5,097 bases of DNA. Origin: CAYVBN01 sp964538565 (GTDB lineage Bacteria > Pseudomonadota > Alphaproteobacteria > Rhizobiales > Xanthobacteraceae). The stretch spans positions 1-5,097 of the forward strand of contig CAZIGW010000072.1 of the NCBI GenBank assembly GCA_964538565.1, written 5' to 3'. The notes beneath the pieces are model-generated. The model saw only the letters and a program-made list of their open reading frames with translations. It made no database searches and was not told the origin of the DNA. Positions 1 to 5,097 of the stretch are shown here, piece after piece. The position numbers were made by a program, and so were the translations under genes. The number at the start of each line of letters is the position of its first letter. Within the stretch, counting starts at the first letter, position 1.

Positions 1-14
1 TCAGCCTCAGCCAT
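1..14 (-). CDS. 5' end of an unidentified gene running off the left edge (starts M-A-E-A)
   Basis: Only the first four codons and two bases of the fifth are visible, reading ATG GCT GAG GCT GA on the minus strand. The case for a real start is positional. A strong Shine-Dalgarno sequence, GGAGGAA, lies six bases upstream, and the ATG sits 34 bases after the stop codon of the dioxygenase gene, which is normal operon spacing. A competing ATG at 36-34 opens a frame that hits a stop after nine codons, so it is not a plausible start. The gene is probably co-transcribed with the dioxygenase. Nothing can be said about its product from four residues. Confidence 0.6.
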
Positions 15-20
15 TCTCTG

Positions 21-27
21 TTCCTCC
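21..27 (-). promoter_or_regulatory. Shine-Dalgarno sequence for the edge gene
   Basis: The minus strand reads GGAGGAA here, near-ideal complementarity to the 3' end of 16S rRNA. The spacer to the ATG at 14-12 is six bases. This site is the main reason for calling a gene start at the window edge. Confidence 0.6.
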
Positions 28-48
28 AAGAGTCATGCAGCGACTTCC

Positions 49-1494
49 TCAACGCTTGTAGCTGAACCGGCCGCTGTTCAGCGCCGCTTCCGGCACCCAT
101 GTGCCGTGGAATGTAGAGCGCACGCGCACCGGCACGCGCAATGTCGCAAGCGGCCCGGCGGCCACGTTCTGTGCATCGAGGATCACGAGATCGCTGCGCA
201 TCTTCGATACTCGCGAGACTAGCACCAGGAGAAATCCTGCGCCCTCCGGCGAGTCCGGTGTGCGCGGTACGAACTGCGGCTCCTGTACCGCATCGCCCGG
301 GCCCGGCATCCAAAGCGCGAACTTGCCGCTCGTGACATCGAGATGCCCGATACCGCTCGATCCATCCGGACCGCGACCCGCAATCACATAGCCATGACGA
401 TACGGCTGACCCTGGTATCGATCGTCGGTTCGCGGCATTTCACAGGAGGTGCCGAGCAACCGACGCCTCTCGATCCGACCGTCGTCGCGGGCCAGGTCCA
501 TCGTCAGGCGCGTGAGAAACGGCGGTACCACCTCTGTCGTTTCCCCCGCGGGCGTCCCGAAGAAGGGAAAGCAGTTGCCATCGTAAAGACACACGTCCAA
601 GTGCACCCTTGAGCCTTCACGATGGGCGTTCATCATGTGGCCCGCGCTGGCCGCGGGCATTTTGAACCAGCGGATTTCACGCGCCGTACCATTTCGCGGC
701 ACCAGCGCCACGTGCACGTCCTTGTCTGGATGCCACTGGAAATAGGATCCGCCTGCTTTCACCACGTCGAGATCGGTGATGAGCGGGAAGAACGGAAAGA
801 CGATCCACTCGTCCGTGATCGCGAAATCATGTACGCACGCCGCGTACGGCATCTCGAACCAGATTTCGTTGAGCAGCTGACGGTCCGGGCCGAACCGATA
901 GAACACGATATCGCGAGTCGCATCGCCTCGAGCCTGATAGGAGAAGGTGAAGAGCTCATCCGTCACCGGGTCGACCTTTGGATGAGCGCTCAGGCACGAG
1001 GCACGAATCGCGCCGTTGAAGTCATCCCGCCCAATCGTCTCGAGCGTCTCGGGATCCAGACGATACGGAAGGTCATCTTCCTTCAGGGCGTAGAGGCGTC
1101 CGGCATGGAACATCGCCGTCGTGTTCGCGGTGCCCATGTGAGCCCCCGACACGCTCGCATCATTGGTGTAGCGATTGCGATAGCGGCCAAAGAACGCGCG
1201 CCTTGCGGCCTTCTGCAGCATAAAGCGCTCCGTGCAGACCCAACGGCACACGTAATCGACGTGATCGTCCTTGATGCGAAACATGTGCATCATTCCCTCG
1301 CCGTCGATGAAGATGTCATCCGTGCGACCGGAAGGGTACTGGCGGTCGGCTCCCACGCGATACAACGCACCCTCCAGTCCGGCTGGAATCGCACCTTGCG
1401 TGAGCTCGAGCCCGCGAATGTCGCACTCCGTGCGCATCGGCTCGCCCCAGCCGCGATACAGCTCGATATCTGGAAATCTGACTGGTTCAACCAT
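49..1494 (-). CDS. Carotenoid oxygenase family dioxygenase, lignostilbene dioxygenase-like
   Basis: A 481-residue, probably cytosolic, non-heme Fe(II) dioxygenase of the carotenoid cleavage/RPE65 family. These enzymes split a C=C double bond with O2 into two aldehydes or ketones. Seen: the four iron-ligand histidines in their usual contexts, H171 (SAHPKVDP), H222 (CVHDF), H286 (GHMMNA) and H463 (TFHGTW), and the three second-shell glutamates E139 (LKEDDLPY), E352 (CEMPR) and E405 (QEPQFVP). The iron site should therefore be functional. Length matches the bacterial lignostilbene dioxygenase branch (about 480-490). Y105 and K138 keep the 33-residue spacing of the Tyr/Lys pair that binds the substrate phenol in lignostilbene dioxygenases (numbering from memory), favouring a hydroxystilbene or phenylpropenoid over a carotenoid. 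The residue before the DG of the usual FDG motif is I63 rather than Phe, and H291 replaces the common Tyr after the third ligand. The start is supported by GAGGGA eight bases upstream. There is no signal peptide. Apocarotenoid cleavage remains an alternative. Confidence 0.9.
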   Translation of the reverse strand: MVEPVRFPDIELYRGWGEPMRTECDIRGLELTQGAIPAGLEGALYRVGADRQYPSGRTDDIFIDGEGMMHMFRIKDDHVDYVCRWVCTERFMLQKAARRAFFGRYRNRYTNDASVSGAHMGTANTTAMFHAGRLYALKEDDLPYRLDPETLETIGRDDFNGAIRASCLSAHPKVDPVTDELFTFSYQARGDATRDIVFYRFGPDRQLLNEIWFEMPYAACVHDFAITDEWIVFPFFPLITDLDVVKAGGSYFQWHPDKDVHVALVPRNGTAREIRWFKMPAASAGHMMNAHREGSRVHLDVCLYDGNCFPFFGTPAGETTEVVPPFLTRLTMDLARDDGRIERRRLLGTSCEMPRTDDRYQGQPYRHGYVIAGRGPDGSSGIGHLDVTSGKFALWMPGPGDAVQEPQFVPRTPDSPEGAGFLLVLVSRVSKMRSDLVILDAQNVAAGPLATLRVPVRVRSTFHGTWVPEAALNSGRFSYKR

Positions 1495-1502
1495 GCGTGA
1501 TA

Positions 1503-1508
1503 TCCCTC
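1503..1508 (-). promoter_or_regulatory. Shine-Dalgarno sequence for the dioxygenase gene
   Basis: The minus strand reads GAGGGA with an eight-base spacer to the ATG at 1494-1492. It fixes the start of the 481-residue frame. Confidence 0.6.
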
Positions 1509-1589
1509 ATGATCTCGACTGGTGACGCGCCGCCAGCAGGTAATGCGCACCACCCCAAACGTAAGACACGACCGATGTCATCCGTGCGA

Positions 1590-1600
1590 GTTTGCTAAAC
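1590..1600. promoter_or_regulatory. Small palindrome GTTTGCTAAAC in the dehydrogenase-dioxygenase gap (possible operator)
   Basis: The 170-nt gap 1495-1664 contains GTTT and AAAC arms around a three-base centre. This is the most AT-rich part of the gap, and it lies about 95 bases upstream of the dioxygenase start. A short symmetric site upstream of a gene could bind a dimeric regulator, but an 11-bp palindrome can arise by chance. I saw no convincing -35/-10 pair, no RNA gene and no credible small ORF in the rest of the gap, apart from the dioxygenase Shine-Dalgarno and a weak hairpin at 1641-1662. Confidence 0.15.
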
Positions 1601-1640
1601 GAGACGGCGGCGCCGATCGCGGGCCGTTTGTCCGGAGTCA

Positions 1641-1662
1641 CGGGCGCCGCTTCCACGGCCCG
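1641..1662 (-). terminator. Weak GC hairpin just after the dehydrogenase stop
   Basis: CGGGC (1641-1645) can pair with GCCCG (1658-1662) starting three bases past the dehydrogenase stop codon. An alternative inner pairing of GCCG (1646-1649) with CGGC (1656-1659) is also possible. No T-tract follows on the minus strand, so it does not meet the usual criteria for an intrinsic terminator. It may slow polymerase, protect the 3' end, or be chance pairing in GC-rich DNA. Confidence 0.2.
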
Positions 1663-1664
1663 AG

Positions 1665-2759
1665 TCACGCCATCCTCAACACGGGCTTGATGACCTTACC
1701 TGCAGCGATGTCGGCGAACGCCTGTCCGATGTCGGCAAACGGATAGAAGCGGATCAATCGATCGAACGGAAACCGGCCTTGCTGCCAGTAGCGGATCAAC
1801 ATTGAAATGAACTGCCGGGGCGCAGCGTCGCCTCCCAGGATTCCGCGCACGACGCGTCCGCCGGCGAGAATCCTGAACATCGGCGGTCGCCAATCGCCGC
1901 GCGGGGCCGTGACGAAGCCGGCAACGCCGCGCATGGCCAGGCACTCAATAGCCGCCGTGAACACCGCGGGAGTTGTCGTGGTATTGAAGGTGTAATTGAC
2001 ACCGCGTCCCGTGATCCCGCGGATGCGCTCAACCAGTCCCTCCGTATCGGCCGTGAAAGCGTCCGTTGCTCCCAGCTCTTGCGCAAGGGCGAGTCTCGTC
2101 GGGTTCGTGTCGATGGCCACGATGCGCTCTGCACCCGCGAGCCGCGCAGCCATCACGGCACTGAGGCCCACTCCTCCGACACCAAAAATGGCGACCGAAC
2201 TGCCGGCGCGCACCGCCAGCGATTCCAGAATCGAGCCTGCACGGGTAATGACACCACAGCCGAGCGGCGCCAGTGCATGGAGTGGTAGTGTCGCATCGAC
2301 CTTCACCGCCGTGCGCTCCGGCACGACGCACGCCGTCGCGAATGACGACTGCCCGAAGAAGTGCGAATGGATAGAAACGCCGTCGGAAGTCGCGAGCGCG
2401 GTCGTGCCGTCAAGCCGCTGGTCGCCAAAGTTCCGTGTCATGGCCTGGTCACAGTAGCTCGGATGATTGTCGGCGCAATTAGGGCACACGCCGCACGAGC
2501 TGCCACTCAACACAACCGCATCACCCGATGCGAAATCGACGACGCCCGCACCGACTTCCTCGACGATACCCACCCCCTCATGTCCCAGCACGATGGGCAA
2601 TGGAGACAGGCGCCCGCTGTGGGCATGCAAGTCCGTTTGGCAGATGCCAGCCGCTAAGATCCGAACTCGCAGCTCACCATACTGCGGCGCCTGCAACGTC
2701 AATGTCTCGAGTGCAGGGGCCGGAGTCTGCGGTCGACTGACTGCTGCCGTGACTTCCAT
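1665..2759 (-). CDS. Zinc-dependent aryl/allyl-alcohol dehydrogenase (MDR family), NAD-type
   Basis: A 364-residue medium-chain alcohol dehydrogenase interconverting an alcohol and its aldehyde with NAD(H). Seen: catalytic zinc residues C40 (GICQTD), H60-E61 (GHEGVG) and C168 (LGCGV); a structural zinc lobe with C89, C92, C95 and C103; proton-relay-type T42 and H45; a Rossmann fold with GVGGVG at 193-198; and D217 (AIDTNP) at the end of beta-2, the residue that normally selects NAD over NADP. The C-terminal stretch (GRFPFDRLIRFYPF, then KVIKPVLRM) is characteristic of aryl/benzyl-alcohol dehydrogenases. The open frame runs back to 3020, but that start would overlap the upstream gene by 143 bases and add 87 non-family residues. 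The ATG at 2759 gives MEVTAAVSRP, which aligns with normal family N-termini. Beside the dioxygenase it plausibly handles the aldehydes released by cleavage (inference). The exact substrate and physiological direction are unknown. Confidence 0.92.
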   Translation of the reverse strand: MEVTAAVSRPQTPAPALETLTLQAPQYGELRVRILAAGICQTDLHAHSGRLSPLPIVLGHEGVGIVEEVGAGVVDFASGDAVVLSGSSCGVCPNCADNHPSYCDQAMTRNFGDQRLDGTTALATSDGVSIHSHFFGQSSFATACVVPERTAVKVDATLPLHALAPLGCGVITRAGSILESLAVRAGSSVAIFGVGGVGLSAVMAARLAGAERIVAIDTNPTRLALAQELGATDAFTADTEGLVERIRGITGRGVNYTFNTTTTPAVFTAAIECLAMRGVAGFVTAPRGDWRPPMFRILAGGRVVRGILGGDAAPRQFISMLIRYWQQGRFPFDRLIRFYPFADIGQAFADIAAGKVIKPVLRMA

Positions 2760-2772
2760 ACTTGACGAATCG

Positions 2773-2777
2773 CCTCT
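2773..2777 (-). promoter_or_regulatory. Weak, distant Shine-Dalgarno candidate for the dehydrogenase
   Basis: The minus strand reads AGAGG, but with a long spacer of 13 bases to the ATG at 2759-2757. It is the only candidate near this start. The in-frame ATGs at 2828 and 2825 have no recognisable site upstream. The start choice therefore rests mainly on family alignment, and translation may be weaker than for the neighbouring genes. Confidence 0.35.
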
Positions 2778-2798
2778 GTGACCAAACGCGATGAACCC

Positions 2799-2814
2799 GG
2801 CGCTCGCTGGCGCC
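2799..2814 (-). other. Short hairpin in the leader of the dehydrogenase
   Basis: GGCGC (2799-2803) and GCGCC (2810-2814) form a perfect five-base-pair stem with a six-base loop, about 40 bases upstream of the dehydrogenase ATG. It is one of several small hairpins in the 118-nt gap 2760-2877. It could be part of a structured leader, or chance pairing. Confidence 0.2.
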
Positions 2815-2841
2815 GATCCATTCATCATCGACGCAATTGCA

Positions 2842-2869
2842 GGCTCGGGTATGCCTGAGCCCTCGGCTC
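2842..2869 (-). terminator. Overlapping, mutually exclusive hairpins after the MetE-like gene
   Basis: Eight bases past the MetE-like stop codon the transcript reads GAGCC-GAG-GGCTC, a five-pair stem with a three-base loop (2869-2857). The same GGCTC arm can instead pair with a second GAGCC downstream, giving GGCTC-A-GG-CATA-CC-C-GAGCC (2861-2842): seven pairs around one A/C mismatch with a four-base loop. The two folds exclude each other. No U-tract follows either, so an intrinsic terminator is not proven. A partial transcription stop, an RNA-stability element or an attenuator-like switch are alternatives. Confidence 0.3.
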
Positions 2870-2877
2870 CTGCGGAC

Positions 2878-4074
2878 TCACGCGCGCCATAGCCTGTCGG
2901 ACGCGAGCCGCGCGCCGGCAACGAGCGAAGCCAATTTCGCCCACTGAATCGAAGGATGAACGCGGCGCGCGAACGGCCCCTGGGCGAAACCGCAGTCGGT
3001 CGACGCGATGACGTTCTCACGGCCTACGAGTCGAGCAAGGCGCTCGATGCGTTCCGCGACCAGCTCCGGATGCTCGACGATGTTCGTCGAATGCGTAACA
3101 ACGCCGGGCAGCAGTACCTTGCCATCCGGAAGCTTCGTGGTTTTCCAGATCTGCCATTCATGCTCGTGCCGGGGATTCGCCATCTCGAGGGAGTAACCCG
3201 CCGCACGCACGCTCAGGATCAGATCCACGATGTCGGCGGCGGGCACGTCGTGACTATGAGGGCCATTCCAGCTCCCCCAGCACACGTGATAGCGCACGCG
3301 CTCGTCAGGGATTCCACGCAGCGCGTGGTTCAACGCCTCCACGCCCTGTCTCGTCCAAGCGCGATATTCCTCCAGCGTCTTCGGCGGCACCATACCGTCG
3401 TAGTTGGACGCGAGAAATGCATCGTCGATCTGCACATCCAGGCCCGCGTCGACGATGATCTTGTATTCCTCGTGAAGCGCATCAGCGACGGCGAACAAGA
3501 GCTCTTCATGCGTCGCGTAGTACAGGTTGCCCATGAGCGCAACAGCACTGACAGGTGCCACGACGGGCAGGAATCCCGCCTTCGCCCCGGATGCACTCAT
3601 CGCAGCCTTGAGCCGCGCGATATCCTTCTTTACGGCTTCCGGGCGATAGGTCACCGGCGCCACCACGGTCTGATAGGCGCGCGCCGCACTCGGCCGTGCC
3701 TGCTTGCCCATGCCGGCGATGCCGTTCTGAGCTTCGTACTCTGCGTAAAACTCCGCGAAATCGCGCCGATCGCGGCTCGCATACAGCGGCGTGAGATCCG
3801 GTGGCGCATCACTACGCAGCTCGAGCCCGTTCAGGCGCTGCGCGATGTACTGCGCCCAGCTACCGAACTTGCCGTATTCGCCGTCATCGACGATGTCGAT
3901 GCCCGTCTCGACTTGTTTCGCGACGACCTGCGCAACCGTACGGTCGATGCAGCCTTCCAGTGCGGAAGGTTCGACGGTGTCTCCCTGGTTAATACGCGTG
4001 AGCAGCTCGACGAGTTCGGGCGCCCGAACGAGACTGCCGACGTGAGTGGTATGGATTCGCCCATCCGACTTCAT
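2878..4074 (-). CDS. MetE-like zinc methyltransferase (cobalamin-independent methionine synthase II type)
   Basis: A 398-residue single-barrel protein of the MetE C-terminal/UROD-MetE superfamily. It lacks the N-terminal barrel of classical MetE (about 750 residues). Seen: an N-terminal TTHVGSLVR motif like the TTxxGSxPR of MetE; DDGEYGKFGSW at 63-73, with E66 where MetE has a thiol-substrate glutamate; VQIDDAFLA at 214-222, with D217/D218 in the catalytic aspartate region but Ala where a Pro is usual; and the zinc set H263-x-C265 (HVCWG), E297 (SLEMANPRHEHEW) and C361 (STDCGFA). The zinc thiolate chemistry should be intact, with a thiol as likely methyl (or alkyl) acceptor. Relatives include short 'core' methionine synthases and epoxyalkane:coenzyme M transferase, so the true substrates are open. 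It starts 15 nt after the LigM-like gene, with AGGAG eight bases upstream, so the two are almost certainly co-transcribed. That suggests it receives or disposes of the methyl group released there (inference). Confidence 0.85.
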   Translation of the reverse strand: MKSDGRIHTTHVGSLVRAPELVELLTRINQGDTVEPSALEGCIDRTVAQVVAKQVETGIDIVDDGEYGKFGSWAQYIAQRLNGLELRSDAPPDLTPLYASRDRRDFAEFYAEYEAQNGIAGMGKQARPSAARAYQTVVAPVTYRPEAVKKDIARLKAAMSASGAKAGFLPVVAPVSAVALMGNLYYATHEELLFAVADALHEEYKIIVDAGLDVQIDDAFLASNYDGMVPPKTLEEYRAWTRQGVEALNHALRGIPDERVRYHVCWGSWNGPHSHDVPAADIVDLILSVRAAGYSLEMANPRHEHEWQIWKTTKLPDGKVLLPGVVTHSTNIVEHPELVAERIERLARLVGRENVIASTDCGFAQGPFARRVHPSIQWAKLASLVAGARLASDRLWRA

Positions 4075-4082
4075 AGATGCCG

Positions 4083-4087
4083 CTCCT
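4083..4087 (-). promoter_or_regulatory. Shine-Dalgarno sequence for the MetE-like gene
   Basis: The minus strand reads AGGAG with an eight-base spacer to the ATG at 4074-4072. It lies inside the 15-nt gap after the stop codon of the preceding gene, which supports tight operonic coupling. Confidence 0.65.
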
Positions 4088-4089
4088 GC

Positions 4090-5097
4090 TCAAAGAGCCG
4101 CGTTCGCGGGTAACGTGGTGAGGTCGATACGCCGGTTGTCCTGCTTGTATGGCGCACGCGCGACGGTCGCCCGGATGTTCATCTGCTTCGTACCCGGCCG
4201 ACCCCACACAACGATCACCTCCGTGCCCGGCTCGCGGTATGCCACGTCAATCGTGCAGAGGGAGATCATCTGCCGGAAGTGATAGCTGTAGCAGCGAGAG
4301 GTCGATACGCCCACGAGCTTTCCTTCGCTCAGCACTTTGTCGGCCCACACGGTGCCCAGATAGTTGCGAGGCAACTCCATCACTTCGTACGCCTCTCCTT
4401 CTTCGAAGAGCGACGCGTATACCTCTTTGACATCCTCCTTGTTCCCCACCAGCGTGACGATGTTCCGCCGGGGATTCGCCAGCTCCGCTTCGAGCGCGGC
4501 ACGCCCGATGAAATCGTGGTCGAGCCGGATGTTCTTTCCCCATCCGAGCTCGACAGGGCTGCGATGAAATGCGGTGACATCGTCAGCTTCGAAGCTGCCG
4601 GTGTAGGGATATCGCGCCCGCGCGAACTCCGGCGCGCGGGCTTCCATCCAGCGGATGTAATCGTCCTGCCCCGCGATCGCGGGAATGTAGTCGACCGTCG
4701 GCGTCGGAAAGCACGCTTCGACATGATTGATCATCTTGGCGCGGCCGCCGAGGCGGCGGATTCCGAACTCACGGCCCACCTCGAGAATCGCCTGATGAAT
4801 CGCGGGGCCGTCCTGACTGTTTCCATGCAGCTCGAAGCCGATTTCCCCCGACATGCCCTGCCGCAGGATGTGAAACTCGCGATGACGGATACGCGCTGTG
4901 CGGAAGCGCATGAAGCCGAGGTCGCGCAGGCTCTCGCCAGTCACCTTCTCCATGACGTAGAGCGACAGCGGCCCCTGGACCTGCTTGATGAATTGACTGT
5001 AGCCGAGCTGGATGGCGGTGGCATCGTAGTTGCCGCGCTCGAACTGATACTCCGTCCAGAGGGTCGGGCCGCAGGTGAAGAGAATCTCATCCTCGGC
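4090..5097 (-). CDS. GcvT/LigM-like tetrahydrofolate-dependent methyltransferase (aryl O-demethylase candidate), N-terminus missing
   Basis: 335 residues are visible and the frame stays open to the right edge, so the gene begins outside the window. An internal ATG at 4953 is not the start, because family sequence (FIKQVQGPLSLYV) lies upstream of it. Seen, numbered from the first visible residue: QVQGP at 39-43; GMSGEIGFEL at 81-90, followed by FGIRRLGGRA at 111-120; NHVEACFPTP at 124-133; SPVELGWGK with DHDFIGRAAL at 180-202; and a C-terminal GcvT-type barrel ending in TIDVAYREPGTEVIVVWG and IRATVARAPY. This last part resembles LigM and DesA, Sphingobium enzymes that move the methyl of vanillate, 3-O-methylgallate or syringate to tetrahydrofolate. 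LigM is about 470 residues, so roughly 135 are probably missing, including much of the folate-binding region. The tight link to a MetE-like methyltransferase fits a methyl-transfer role. Other members of this family demethylate N- or S-methyl compounds, so an aryl ether substrate is not proven. Confidence 0.85.
   Translation of the reverse strand, partial: AEDEILFTCGPTLWTEYQFERGNYDATAIQLGYSQFIKQVQGPLSLYVMEKVTGESLRDLGFMRFRTARIRHREFHILRQGMSGEIGFELHGNSQDGPAIHQAILEVGREFGIRRLGGRAKMINHVEACFPTPTVDYIPAIAGQDDYIRWMEARAPEFARARYPYTGSFEADDVTAFHRSPVELGWGKNIRLDHDFIGRAALEAELANPRRNIVTLVGNKEDVKEVYASLFEEGEAYEVMELPRNYLGTVWADKVLSEGKLVGVSTSRCYSYHFRQMISLCTIDVAYREPGTEVIVVWGRPGTKQMNIRATVARAPYKQDNRRIDLTTLPANAAL

Noticed and set aside
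622..1500. 292-codon plus-strand open frame opposite the dioxygenase gene
   Set aside because: It lies antisense to a gene with complete family motifs, its translation has no recognisable domain and is rich in Arg/His, and long antisense frames are common in GC-rich coding DNA.
1290..1553. 87-codon minus-strand frame covering the upstream part of the 1495-1664 gap
   Set aside because: It overlaps the dioxygenase gene in another frame, has no visible motif, and its Cys/Arg/Ser-rich product looks like a shadow translation.
1996..2457. 153-codon plus-strand open frame opposite the dehydrogenase gene
   Set aside because: It is antisense to the Rossmann and zinc-lobe coding region, and its low-complexity Ser/Pro/Ala/Arg translation is typical of a shadow frame.
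2956..4113. 385-codon plus-strand open frame opposite the MetE-like gene
   Set aside because: It mirrors the codons of the MetE-like gene, whose zinc site and family motifs are clear. The antisense product is Arg/His/Val-rich with no known motif, and it runs past the MetE-like start into the operon junction, so a real gene is unlikely.
4090..4953. Complete 287-residue protein starting at the ATG at 4953
   Set aside because: The frame is open for 48 more codons to the window edge and encodes family sequence (QVQGP motif) upstream of this Met, so the gene is truncated by the window rather than starting here.

Overview
This is a GC-rich (roughly 60% by eye) bacterial window with every supportable gene on the minus strand. 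The dense same-strand packing, GC-rich codons and family membership suggest a proteobacterial degrader of aromatic compounds, such as a sphingomonad or a similar soil/freshwater lineage. The sequence alone does not fix the genus.

Layout in the direction of transcription, from high to low coordinates. (1) 5097-4090: a GcvT/LigM-type tetrahydrofolate-dependent methyltransferase/O-demethylase, cut at its N-terminus by the window edge. (2) 4074-2878, only 15 nt downstream: a 398-residue single-barrel MetE-like (cobalamin-independent methionine synthase type) zinc methyltransferase with the full His/Cys/Glu/Cys zinc set. (3) 2759-1665, after a 118-nt gap holding small hairpins: a 364-residue zinc-dependent aryl/allyl-alcohol dehydrogenase. 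(4) 1494-49, after a 170-nt gap: a 481-residue carotenoid-oxygenase-family non-heme iron dioxygenase that looks most like the lignostilbene dioxygenase branch. (5) From 14 to the left edge: the first codons of another gene, behind a strong Shine-Dalgarno sequence.

How they may work together (inference): the dioxygenase would split a phenylpropenoid or stilbene-type C=C bond into aromatic aldehydes. The dehydrogenase would interconvert the aldehydes and alcohols. The LigM-like protein would move an aryl methyl ether carbon to tetrahydrofolate, and the adjacent MetE-like protein could pass that methyl on to a thiol. Each family assignment rests on visible motifs; the shared pathway and substrates are hypotheses. 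No RNA genes, mobile elements, CRISPR arrays or long repeats were seen.
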